64,000 nt of DNA from contig OX638350.1 of the NCBI GenBank assembly GCA_951813325.1, positions 62,001-126,000 on the forward strand. The letters run 5' to 3'. Under the pieces are notes generated by a model, which saw only the letters and a list, made by a program, of their open reading frames with translations, did not search any database and was not told the DNA's origin. The translations under genes and the position numbers were made by a program. Within the stretch, counting starts at the first letter, position 1; each line of letters starts with the position of its first letter. Below are positions 51,017 to 59,654 of this stretch, piece after piece. Source of the DNA: an uncultured Acidimicrobiales bacterium. GTDB taxonomy: Bacteria > Actinomycetota > Acidimicrobiia > Acidimicrobiales > Bin134.

Positions 51017-51823
51017 GTGACCAAGCGCATCGTCATCACCGGCAGCACCAGGGGTATCGGCAACGGGCTGGCCCGCGAGTTCCTGAAGCGCCGGTGCCAA
51101 GTGGCCGTGAGCGGTCGATCACGCGACCAAGTCGACGAGGTGGTGGCTGAGCTGGGCCAGTACTACGGCAAGTCCAAGGTGTGCGGCGCGGCCTGCGACA
51201 TCACCGACCCCGGACAGCTCCAGGGACTGTGGGACCGCGCGGCCAACGCCTTCGGCGGCGTCGACGTGTGGATCAACAATGCGGGAATCGGCATCACCCG
51301 CCAACCGCTGTGGGAACAGCACGACCACGAACTGGCTGCGCTGGTCGACACCAACCTCACCGGTGCGCTGTTGGCCAGCAAGACAGCCATTGCCAACATG
51401 GTGCGCCAAGGCCAGGGCCAGGTGTGGAACACCGAGGGATTCGGTTCCGACGGCGCCACCCAGCCCGGCATGGTGGCCTACGGGGCCACCAAACGGGCGG
51501 TGCGCTATTTGCAAAAAGCCCTGCGCAAAGACACCGCCGACACCCCCGTGCAGGTGTGCACCGTGTCGCCGGGCATTGTCGTGACCGACCTGCTCACCGG
51601 CGACTACGACCTCACATCTGAGCAATGGGAGAAGTCCAAGAAGATCTTCAACATCCTGGGCGACCACGTGCATACCGTCACCCCCTGGCTGGCCGACCAC
51701 ATCCTGGCCGCCGACAAGTCAGGGGCTCGGGTGGTGTGGCTGACCCGGCGAAAGGCCTTCGCCCGGTTCATGACCGCCTCGTTCCGGAGGCGCGATCTAT
51801 TCGCCCAGGTCGAGGGGGCGTGA
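51017..51823 (+). CDS. SDR resembling chlorophyll(ide) b reductase (NOL/NYC1)
   Basis: 268 residues with a strong AGGAGG upstream of GTG 51017. Cofactor motif GSTRGIG (9-15), NNAG (87-90), and catalytic S144, Y155, K159. Distinctive for the NOL/NYC1 branch: 'VDVWINNAGIG', 'GFGSDGATQPGMVAYGATKR', 'VSPGIVVTDLLTGDYD' and a C-terminal 'VVWLTRRKAFARFM' matching the plant 'RFLTGIKAYTKIF' region. NOL/NYC1 reduce the 7-formyl of chlorophyll b, letting the b form enter the pheophorbide a pathway. It overlaps the convergent transporter gene by 27 bp. Confidence 0.7.
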   Translation: MTKRIVITGSTRGIGNGLAREFLKRRCQVAVSGRSRDQVDEVVAELGQYYGKSKVCGAACDITDPGQLQGLWDRAANAFGGVDVWINNAGIGITRQPLWEQHDHELAALVDTNLTGALLASKTAIANMVRQGQGQVWNTEGFGSDGATQPGMVAYGATKRAVRYLQKALRKDTADTPVQVCTVSPGIVVTDLLTGDYDLTSEQWEKSKKIFNILGDHVHTVTPWLADHILAADKSGARVVWLTRRKAFARFMTASFRRRDLFAQVEGA

Positions 51824-54574
51824 ACGGGCAATAGCGTTGGGGTCGCCGCCCAGATAGCTCTGCACCACCGCGGGATCGGCTTGCACCTCGGCCGGAGTGC
51901 CCTCGGCGATCACCGCTCCCACCTCCAGGGCGATCAGGCGGTCGCACACCGAGGTCAACAGCGGCATGTCGTGCTCGATCACCACGAATGTGATGCCGTA
52001 GACCGCGCGGATTTGGGCAATCACCGCTCCCAGCGCCTCGGTCTCGGCTTGGGCGATGCCGGCTGACGGCTCGTCCATGAGCAGCAAGCGGGGGCGCAGG
52101 GCCACGTTGGCGGCCAACTCCACCAGGCGCCGGGTGCCGGTGGACAACAGGCTGACCGGCTGGTCGGCCAACCCAACCAGCCCGAACATGGCCAGCGTCT
52201 CCGACGTGTGGTCTTCCAGCTCTTGCTCAGCTCGCGAGCCGCCCACAACGAAGCCATGCTGGTGCGCCCGCTGATTGGCCAAAAAGACGATGTCGCGGGG
52301 GGTCATGGTGGGAAACAGCGGAGCGTTCTGGAACGAGCGCACCAGACCTCGTCGGCTGCGGGCCTCCGGGGGCAACCCGGTGATGTCGGCGCCTTCGAAG
52401 ATCACCGTGCCTGCTTGAGGGCGCAGATACCCGCTGATGAGCTCGAACACGGTGGTCTTGCCCGCACCGTTGGGTCCGATGAGCCCGAGTGTCTCTCCGT
52501 CGTCGACGGTGAACGACACATCGTCCACTGCCACCAGGTCGCCGAAACTCCGGGTGAGGCCTCTCACCTCCAGTACCACGCCACCCGACCTCGAGACTTG
52601 AGCGAGTGGCGTGGCCGTCACCGATGCGGCGCCAGTCTCGAATTCGCCTGCCTCGTGGTCGCCAGCCTCGTCTCGGGTTGTGACCGGATCGATGCCCCTT
52701 AGCCGGGCGATCTGGTCGATGAGGTTGCGCCGGGTGGTGGCCAGAAGGCCGTGGACACCCCGAGGCTGCTCCAGAATCAAGATCAGCCAGGCCGCATTCA
52801 AACCGGCAAGAGCCGACAGCTCGAGATCGAAGAACTCCCGGGCTCCGATCAGGTAGGCCGCGCCGATGAGGGGGCCGGTCAACTCCGAGAGACCGCCGAT
52901 GACGGCCAGCGAGACCACGTTGATGCTGTCGCTGGGGGTGAAGATGCTGCGGGTGACGAAGGTGTTGCTCATGGCCAGGATTACACCGCCCACACCGGCC
53001 ACGAAACCGGCAAAGCCATAGGCCTGGAGCAAGAGGCGCCGGGGGGCGATTTGCAGCACCCGGGCTGCGGCCTCGTTGTCGCGCACCGCCACCAGCGATC
53101 GACCAAATGAGGATCGGCGCAGCAAGTGGGCGATGGCCAGCACGCCGGTGAACACTGCCAACGCCACAAAGTAGAAGGCTCGCGAGGTGTTGAGGTCGAT
53201 TCCGAGCACGCTGGCCGGCCGCGACGACAATCCGGCACCAAATGCCCAGTCCTGGCGAAGCAGCCAGCTGAAGGTGGCCAGGGCGAAGGCCAGCGTGGCG
53301 ATGGCCAGCAGCAGGCCCCGCACCCGCAACGCGGGAAGTCCGACCGCAGCCGACACCGCCGCGCCCACCGCGCCGCCGCACAACAGCCCCAGCAGCAGGC
53401 TGCCGGTGTTGGTGGCCACCCGTACCCCGGCCACGGCGCCGATGGCGGCAAAGGCCACTTGACCCAGTGAAAGCTGGCCGGCCAGACCGGTCAGAAAGCT
53501 CACTGAGATGCCGATGGTGGCGAAGGCCACGATGGTGGACAGCACAAAGGCCGACCGGTTGCTCATCCCCAGGGGAACCAGGGCCGCGGCCACCGCGGCT
53601 GCACCGCCGACGACCCAGCCCAAGTTCCGGATCAGCCACACGTCGCGGTAGGAGTCGGGCAGCCGGCGGCTGGGGGACAAGCTGGACCAGCGCTCCGACA
53701 GCTCTCGGCCGACCCGCACTTGCATGGCCACCCCCACCAGGATGAGCAAGAACAGGGCCACCTCAAACCACCCGGTGGCTTCGGGATTGGAGGCCAGGAT
53801 CTGTTCGATCAGGCCAATGCTCAGGCCGGCAATGAGCGCCACAGGCAGGTTGGCGAAGCGGGCCAGCGCGGCGACCGCGAGGCCGCGGATGATGAAGTCG
53901 GGACCGAGGGCATCGGGGGTGACCGTCGACTGGTTCGGGATGATGAGCATGGCGGCGAAGGCTGCGATGCCCCCGGCCAGCGCCCACGACAACATGGCCA
54001 TGTGGCGGGGGTCGATCCCGGCCAAGGTGGCCGAATCGGGGTTGGCGGCCGCCCCCCGAATAGCGAGGCCGAACCGGCTCCTCTGGAGGAACAAGTAGAG
54101 CCCGCCGACCACTACCGGTGACAGGCACAACAGCGCGGTTGCCGATGGCGACACGAAAACGGTGAGGTCGAATTGGGGGAATCCCGGCGGTTGGGGGAAG
54201 CTCCCCCCGCCCAGACCCCCCTTGGAGAACGACAGCGCCAGCAGCAGCAAAGCCTCGGCTGCGCCGAGGGTGGCCACCATCGACAGCACTTTGGGAGCGG
54301 CAGCCAGCTTGCGTACCACGAAGGTCTCGATGCCGGCGGCGATCAGCGCGGCCACGATGAGCGCCCCGATAAAGCCCACCCAATAGGGCACTCCGTAGTC
54401 CTTGACCACCACGGACATCATTGATGCGGCCACCAGGCCGATGGAGCCGTGGGCGAAGTTGATAAACCCGCTGGAGCGAAAGGCCAAGACCAAGCCGATG
54501 CCCAACAGGGCGTAGCCCAAGCCGAAGATCGTTCCCAGCAGCAGAAGCGGACCGGAAATGTCGAAGGTGCCCAT
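51797..54574 (-). CDS. Liv-type ABC transporter, LivH-LivM-LivG fusion
   Basis: 925 residues in one chain. Residues 1-300 are LivH-like ('RSSGFINFAHGSIGLVAASM'). About 310-620 are LivM-like ('FLTGLAGQLSLGQVAFAAIG', 'VVSLAVIGGLSELTGPLIGA'). About 680-925 are a LivG ATPase ('GPNGAGKTT', 'RGLVRSFQNAPLFP', 'LLSTGTRRLVELAANVAL', 'LLLMDEPSAGIA', 'VIEHDMPL'). Normally these are three genes. The ATPase signature is STGTR rather than SGGQ, which may matter. Last gene of the operon from operator site D; the start overlaps the previous stop by 1 bp. Confidence 0.9.
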   Translation of the reverse strand: MGTFDISGPLLLLGTIFGLGYALLGIGLVLAFRSSGFINFAHGSIGLVAASMMSVVVKDYGVPYWVGFIGALIVAALIAAGIETFVVRKLAAAPKVLSMVATLGAAEALLLLALSFSKGGLGGGSFPQPPGFPQFDLTVFVSPSATALLCLSPVVVGGLYLFLQRSRFGLAIRGAAANPDSATLAGIDPRHMAMLSWALAGGIAAFAAMLIIPNQSTVTPDALGPDFIIRGLAVAALARFANLPVALIAGLSIGLIEQILASNPEATGWFEVALFLLILVGVAMQVRVGRELSERWSSLSPSRRLPDSYRDVWLIRNLGWVVGGAAAVAAALVPLGMSNRSAFVLSTIVAFATIGISVSFLTGLAGQLSLGQVAFAAIGAVAGVRVATNTGSLLLGLLCGGAVGAAVSAAVGLPALRVRGLLLAIATLAFALATFSWLLRQDWAFGAGLSSRPASVLGIDLNTSRAFYFVALAVFTGVLAIAHLLRRSSFGRSLVAVRDNEAAARVLQIAPRRLLLQAYGFAGFVAGVGGVILAMSNTFVTRSIFTPSDSINVVSLAVIGGLSELTGPLIGAAYLIGAREFFDLELSALAGLNAAWLILILEQPRGVHGLLATTRRNLIDQIARLRGIDPVTTRDEAGDHEAGEFETGAASVTATPLAQVSRSGGVVLEVRGLTRSFGDLVAVDDVSFTVDDGETLGLIGPNGAGKTTVFELISGYLRPQAGTVIFEGADITGLPPEARSRRGLVRSFQNAPLFPTMTPRDIVFLANQRAHQHGFVVGGSRAEQELEDHTSETLAMFGLVGLADQPVSLLSTGTRRLVELAANVALRPRLLLMDEPSAGIAQAETEALGAVIAQIRAVYGITFVVIEHDMPLLTSVCDRLIALEVGAVIAEGTPAEVQADPAVVQSYLGGDPNAIARSRPLDLGE

Positions 54575-56577
54575 CAGTGCGCCTCCGGCCCCATCACGCG
54601 CCCTTCGTCGCCGCGCAGTGCTTGGGCCAAACCCTCGAGATAGGCGGCCTGCAACAGGTCGGGTCGGGCCCGAAGCTGCTCCGCGGGACCGGAATAGCCG
54701 ATCTCGCCCTTTTCCATGACGTAGGCGTGGTCGGCGACCGACAATGCGATGTTCACCGACTGCTCCACCAGCAGCACCGCCGCGCCCTGATCAGCGATGC
54801 GGCGAACCACCGGGAGAAGGTCGGCGATCACTGTCGGAGCCAGGCCCAAAGAGAACTCGTCGATGAGCAGCAGGCGGGGAGGCATGATGATGGCCTTGGC
54901 CAAAGACAGCATCTGCTTCTCACCGCCCGACAGGGTGGCCGCCCTCTGGTTCGACCGCTCGGCCAAGCGGGGGAACAGCTCGTAGGCGTCGGCGATGCCC
55001 TGGTCGCGGCGGGATCGGTCGACCTCGTGGCCAAAGAGTCGGAGGTTGTCGGCCACGGTGAGGGGGCCGACAACGGCCTCGCCTCCCACGATCTGATGCA
55101 GTCCCATGCCGACTCGCCAGGTGGGGCGGGTCTTGGTGATGTCCAGCCCGGCGTACAGCACCCGCCCGCCGATCGTCGGCTCAAGCCCGGAGATCGCTCG
55201 CAGCAGCGTGGTCTTGCCCGCACCATTGGTGCCCAAAAGAGCCACCACTGCGCCCTCTTCCACCGCGAGGTCGACATCGAACAGCACCTGCACCGATCCA
55301 TAGGCCACCGACACCTGCTCCACCGACAGCAGGGGCGGTTGGTCGGCGAGGCCATAAACCCTGCGCGGCACGGTGATGGCCTGAGCGACGGCCACCGCGG
55401 TTTCGACGTCGCGAGCAGGGGTCGCGAACCGGCGCGTCGCCCATCCCGTGCCCATAAGCACCAACCCGAGCCACCCGATCTTCCACTGATCCGACCATTC
55501 CCCGATGACCCAGGCGTTGACCAGCGACGCGGCCAGGCCGCCCAGGCCCGCGCAAAACACTTGGCGTGCGGCTGCCGATCGGCGCACTTCGGGGGCCAGC
55601 GCCGGGAATACTGCGGCATCCAGACCGGCCGCCGCCATGGCAATGGCACCGCCCGCGGCCAACCAGCACACCACCAGGCCGATGTAGGTGAACGAGACCC
55701 CTCCCAAGAACACCAAGAGTCCGGCAACCAGCAGCTGGGTTCCGACGGCGTCAGCCCGGCGACTGCCGGTGAGCCGGTGCAGCCGGTGGTACCACGGACC
55801 GAATAGGCTCATAAGCGCGGCCCCTCCGGCCCCTGCGGCCAGCACCGCGGCGTTCTGGGCGGCACTGCGCTGCCACTCTCCCAGCAGAAGCGACTGGGCG
55901 GCGTCGGCGCCGCCGATCACCACTGCGCCGACCGCGAAGGCAGCACCGTACGACCGGCGGGCCCAGGGAACGTCGGTGCGGGCGACGGTCACCTCTACCT
56001 CGTGGTCCTCGTCGTGGACCAATGCGTGACGCCCAACCACAACGGCTCCGACCAGCATGAGCGCTGCGCTGGCCCACAGCACCGTTTCGTAGGCCACCGG
56101 GGTGAAGATGCGGACCAAAAGAGGCCACGACGCGCCGACGGCCACCGCGGCCCAGTACCACGACAGCGTGCGGAATCGGTCGGCGGGACGAGTATCGGTG
56201 GCCAGCAGCAATCGGTGGGTTCCCATACCAGGGGCCGCGCCGAGCGCCAGCAGTACTCCGCCGACGGTGAACAGGGCCAACTCGACTGTCCAGGCCATCA
56301 GTCCCAGACCGATCGCGGCCACCAACCCCCCGAGCAGCAGCGTTATGCCCGCAGGCAGCTTATTGCGCAGCCGGGGAACGGCCAGCACGGCCACCACGGC
56401 GACTGCGCCCAGCAGCGCGGTCTCGCCGGTGATCGCCCCCAGCCGGTTGAGTCGCTCGGCGATCTCCTGTCGCTGGAACAGCAGCACCGGCAGCGGCGAA
56501 GCCAAAGCCGCTCCCTGCCAGGAGGCGGCAGCCAAGAACCTAGGGTTGCCTGGGCGCCCCTCAGGCTCGTTGTGCAT
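54574..56577 (-). CDS. MFS-like membrane domain fused to LivF ATPase
   Basis: 667 residues. About 1-400 hold roughly ten to twelve hydrophobic segments with an MFS-like pattern ('GITLLLGGLVAAIGLGLMAW', 'AAPGMGTHRLLLATDTRPAD', 'RFRTLSWYWAAVAVGASWPL'). About 415-667 are a LivF ATPase ('LLGTNGAGKTTLLRAISGLE', 'LHQIVGGEAVVGPLTV', 'TLSGGEKQMLSLAKAI', 'LLLIDEFSLGLAP', 'LLVEQSVNIALSVADHAYVM'). The MFS half has no separate known role in Liv systems. 10 bp after the binding-protein stop. Confidence 0.85.
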   Translation of the reverse strand: MHNEPEGRPGNPRFLAAASWQGAALASPLPVLLFQRQEIAERLNRLGAITGETALLGAVAVVAVLAVPRLRNKLPAGITLLLGGLVAAIGLGLMAWTVELALFTVGGVLLALGAAPGMGTHRLLLATDTRPADRFRTLSWYWAAVAVGASWPLLVRIFTPVAYETVLWASAALMLVGAVVVGRHALVHDEDHEVEVTVARTDVPWARRSYGAAFAVGAVVIGGADAAQSLLLGEWQRSAAQNAAVLAAGAGGAALMSLFGPWYHRLHRLTGSRRADAVGTQLLVAGLLVFLGGVSFTYIGLVVCWLAAGGAIAMAAAGLDAAVFPALAPEVRRSAAARQVFCAGLGGLAASLVNAWVIGEWSDQWKIGWLGLVLMGTGWATRRFATPARDVETAVAVAQAITVPRRVYGLADQPPLLSVEQVSVAYGSVQVLFDVDLAVEEGAVVALLGTNGAGKTTLLRAISGLEPTIGGRVLYAGLDITKTRPTWRVGMGLHQIVGGEAVVGPLTVADNLRLFGHEVDRSRRDQGIADAYELFPRLAERSNQRAATLSGGEKQMLSLAKAIIMPPRLLLIDEFSLGLAPTVIADLLPVVRRIADQGAAVLLVEQSVNIALSVADHAYVMEKGEIGYSGPAEQLRARPDLLQAAYLEGLAQALRGDEGRVMGPEAH

Positions 56578-56586
56578 GGCGGCCGA

Positions 56587-58035
56587 TCACTCGTCGAAGT
56601 TAGCCGCTTCGCCAGTGATCGCCATGCACTGGCAATCGGTGTCGAACCGGAAGGCCCGATACATTTCTCCGCCGGCAAAGCTGCCCTCGCTGAACTCGAC
56701 TCCGTAGACCGATGCGGGCTGGAAACTGTCGGCCAACTGCCACATCGCCTCGCTGACCCCCTGAGCGCTTACCTCGGCCATGTGCGGACCAGCAGCAGTC
56801 AGCAGGCGGAGCACGTCGCAGAACATGAGCCCGGTGCGGATGTTGGCCCGCTCGGTGAACTCCTGCCCCGCGGCAGCGAAGATGTCGACACACTCCTGTT
56901 CAGCCGGAGTTGCGGGGAAGGAGTACTGGGCGTCTTCGACGTCGTAGCCGGGCAGAACGCTTATGCCGCTGGCGTCGGTCATCATCTCGGGGTAGTTGAA
57001 CACGTTGAACTCGGGAGCGTCGTAGCTGGTCACGGCATAGGCAGGCGCGAAGTTCTGGGTAATGCTGGTGTCGATGAACCACGACACCAATCGAGAGCCG
57101 CCGATGGCCACCACCTTGTCCACACCCGCCTCTTTGAAGTTGATGATGGCCTGAAGCTGGTCGTTGTTGAACGATGTGCCGTCGGTGGGGTCGATGGTGT
57201 TGTACGAGGCCACCTCCACCCCGGCGGCGGTGAGCCGGGGGGCGAACTGCTCGTCGTAAACCCGCTGGCTCAGCTCGGAGTCGATGGCGATGATCCCCAA
57301 GGTGGCCCCGTCGAACCATCCCTCTTGGATGAGCGCCTCGGCCAGGCCGCCCACCAGGTCGTCGTAGGAGGGAAGCAGCGGCGACCAGTAGTACGGGGCC
57401 AAATCGGCGAATCCCGCGTTGTCCACGGGATACAGCGTGGCGTCGAACATGAGGGTATTGGCGTTGCGATAACAGGGTCGGGCGTTCTCCTGGAGCTGCC
57501 CGGTCATCACCACCGCAAATGCCTTGTCGTCTTGGGTGATGGCGTTGCACAGCGCCTCTTCGGCCACCGGACCGTCGGTGATGGCGTTGAACACCGTGAC
57601 CTTGGCTTCGATCTGGCGACCCGCGATTCCACCCTGGGCGTTGAAATGATCCACGAGTGCGGCAACTTGCGCCTCGCGGTCGCCTTCGTCCGGGGTCTCC
57701 CACCCGAACGCCGCGGCAACCGCGGAGGTGTCGGTGATGATGAACGAGATGGTGATGGTGTCGTCGGTGACGCCGGGGGTGTCCGGGCCCACAGGCACCA
57801 AGCCACGGGGGGCTTCAGTGCCAACAGGAATCTCAGTCGGCTCGCCATCGGGGCCATCGGGCTCTGTGACGGACGACACCGGTTCGGCGGTCGCCGCCGC
57901 GGTGGCAGCGGGTGCCGCCGGCTCCTCGTCATCGGCGGCCTGCGAGCAAGCCGCTGCGACCAGTACCGCGATCAACAGCAGTCCAAACGTCCGGAGCCGC
58001 ACGGAACGAGAGCGGCGGTTGGCGGTCATATTCAT
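56587..58035 (-). CDS. Liv-type substrate-binding lipoprotein of the regulon
   Basis: 482 residues from ATG 58035 (GAGGTG upstream). Signal peptide with lipobox VAAAC near residue 29, Ala/Glu/Pro linker, then a type-1 binding domain: 'GPDTPGVTDDTITISFIITD', 'GGIAGRQIEAKVTVFNAITD', 'LAPYYWSPLLPSYDDLVGGL'. It is clearly different from the binding protein at 12058, so a different ligand is expected. It serves the fused permease/ATPase genes downstream and lies in the operon of operator site D. Confidence 0.88.
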   Translation of the reverse strand: MNMTANRRSRSVRLRTFGLLLIAVLVAAACSQAADDEEPAAPAATAAATAEPVSSVTEPDGPDGEPTEIPVGTEAPRGLVPVGPDTPGVTDDTITISFIITDTSAVAAAFGWETPDEGDREAQVAALVDHFNAQGGIAGRQIEAKVTVFNAITDGPVAEEALCNAITQDDKAFAVVMTGQLQENARPCYRNANTLMFDATLYPVDNAGFADLAPYYWSPLLPSYDDLVGGLAEALIQEGWFDGATLGIIAIDSELSQRVYDEQFAPRLTAAGVEVASYNTIDPTDGTSFNNDQLQAIINFKEAGVDKVVAIGGSRLVSWFIDTSITQNFAPAYAVTSYDAPEFNVFNYPEMMTDASGISVLPGYDVEDAQYSFPATPAEQECVDIFAAAGQEFTERANIRTGLMFCDVLRLLTAAGPHMAEVSAQGVSEAMWQLADSFQPASVYGVEFSEGSFAGGEMYRAFRFDTDCQCMAITGEAANFDE

Positions 58036-58048
58036 GGGGCACACCTCG

Positions 58049-58384
58049 TCATGGGGATTGCGGGGTCGGAAGACGAGTGGCGTCGGCGGCTCGGATTGCC
58101 GAGCGATAGGCCGAGCGCCGCTGGTTGAGCTTGTCCAGTGTGAAATAGGCCACCAGCGCGAGCAGCGCGAGGACCACAGCAGTCTGCCCCCAGCGCCCGA
58201 TATCCAGCCACCAGCTTCCCACCAGGTGCAGCAGCTCGTCGTTCATCCCGGTCAAATACAAGAACGCACCCAATCCAGGGAAGAACCAGGGGCGCGACCA
58301 CAGCCGGTTCACCGTCGGCCCCGTTGCCGTCTGCGCTCCGCGGCGACGCTCACCGCCCGCCCCCAGCGGTCCCGAATTGATCAC
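58049..58384 (-). CDS. Small membrane protein of the transporter operon
   Basis: About 111 residues from GTG 58384 (start uncertain), overlapping the acyl-CoA-dehydrogenase-like gene by 35 bp. Two hydrophobic segments ('PWFFPGLGAFLYLTGM' and 'GQTAVVLALLALVAYFTL') and a basic tail. No family recognised. The position just before the binding protein suggests an accessory subunit. Confidence 0.5.
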   Translation of the reverse strand: MINSGPLGAGGERRRGAQTATGPTVNRLWSRPWFFPGLGAFLYLTGMNDELLHLVGSWWLDIGRWGQTAVVLALLALVAYFTLDKLNQRRSAYRSAIRAADATRLPTPQSP

Positions 58385-59645
58385 CCTCTTTGCCGAATAC
58401 CAAGTATGCGGCCGCTTCCAGGCGGCCTCGCTCGGCGGGAAACCCCTGTACCAGTCCCATTGACAAGTCGCGCAGACCTCGAGAGACCGGGCCTGCCATC
58501 CCGGTGTTACCGGTTCCGCAGGCTTTCAGGGCTTGCACAGCCACCTGGAAGCAGTTGTCGGCGATCTCTCCTTTGGCAATCCGCCAGTTGGCCACCACAT
58601 CGTCTTTGGCAATGATCTCGGGATCGGCCGTTTCCAGCAGTATCTGGCGGCGGGCCCAGAGGTACGCGGTGTCCAGATGGGCGCGCATCTTGCCCAAGAG
58701 CTGGCGGTGGAGATCACTGCCGCCGATGGGTTCATCGGTGCCGTGGTAGGTGGTTTCGGTCAAGAACCGCAGCGCGAAGTCGCACACCGACTGGGCGGCG
58801 CCGATGTACACCGACGACAGGGCCACCTGGTTGCCGACGAAGCTGCCCCGGCTCACCTGGGTCATCTTGACAAACGTTCCCGGCACGGTAAGGGCATTCT
58901 CGTCGGGCACGAAGGCGTCCTCAAGCACGATCCCGTGGGTGGCGGTGGCCCGCATGCCGATGGCGTCCCATTTGGCCCGCTCGCTCACCCCCGGTGTGTC
59001 CCGGGGAATCAAGAACACCGACAAGAACTCAGCCGTGTCCCCGGTGTCGAGTTTGGCCGTGACCAGGTAGTCGTCAGCCACTCCGGTGGCGCAGCCGAAC
59101 GATTTGACTCCGTTCAAAAGCCATCCGCCATCGGTGCGCGACGCCTCGGTGGCAATGGTGATCGCCGCGTCCTTCGACCGCACCGACTCGCTGGCGAAGT
59201 TGGCCACCCATCGGCCCTCAGCTCCCATTCGGTTCAGCACCTTCTCGCTGAACGACCGCACTGCGGGCACCTCATCAGCTGCGAATAGCCCGGCATCGAT
59301 GGCGGCCAGCGGCAGCAGGCCGCGAGACGATCCGCTGCACTGGAAGAAGTAGGCCAGCGCGGTCGAGGGACAGGCGGTGGCCATGGCGAAGGTGGCCGCC
59401 GCAAGATCGCGCAGCCCGCCGCCGAGTCCTCCGTAGGCGACCGGCACCGTGAGCCCCAGCAGGTTCGCCTTGGAGATCGTGCGGACGTGCTCGAGGGGGA
59501 ACTCTCCTGTCCGGTCCGCCTCCACCGCCCGTTCAGCCAGCGCAGACAGTACCTGATCGACCTGCCGGGCCCGCTCGCGCTCGGCCTCGGTCATGTCCTC
59601 GACCAGCAGTTCGCCGGTTACCCGATTGACAAGCTCAGATCCCAC
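58350..59645 (-). CDS. Acyl-CoA dehydrogenase-family flavoprotein
   Basis: 431 residues, GTG start 59645. ACAD architecture: N-terminal helices, 'LLGLTVPVAYGGLGGGLRDL', the flavin beta-barrel ('GVKSFGCATGVADDYLV', 'FLIPRDTPGVSERAKWDAIG', 'MRATATHGIVLEDAFVPDEN') and C-terminal four-helix domain. The usual catalytic Glu position is not obvious, and the barrel resembles DszC/HpaB-like ACAD-fold oxidases, so a flavin monooxygenase or dehydrogenase are both possible. Third gene of the site-D operon. Confidence 0.8.
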   Translation of the reverse strand: MGSELVNRVTGELLVEDMTEAERERARQVDQVLSALAERAVEADRTGEFPLEHVRTISKANLLGLTVPVAYGGLGGGLRDLAAATFAMATACPSTALAYFFQCSGSSRGLLPLAAIDAGLFAADEVPAVRSFSEKVLNRMGAEGRWVANFASESVRSKDAAITIATEASRTDGGWLLNGVKSFGCATGVADDYLVTAKLDTGDTAEFLSVFLIPRDTPGVSERAKWDAIGMRATATHGIVLEDAFVPDENALTVPGTFVKMTQVSRGSFVGNQVALSSVYIGAAQSVCDFALRFLTETTYHGTDEPIGGSDLHRQLLGKMRAHLDTAYLWARRQILLETADPEIIAKDDVVANWRIAKGEIADNCFQVAVQALKACGTGNTGMAGPVSRGLRDLSMGLVQGFPAERGRLEAAAYLVFGKEGDQFGTAGGGR

Positions 59646-59654
59646 TGCCTGTAC

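Noticed and set aside
56002-58128. 708-codon plus-strand open frame opposite the transporter genes
   Set aside because: It is antisense to clear ABC transporter and binding-protein genes, has Arg/Gly/His-rich composition and no domain.
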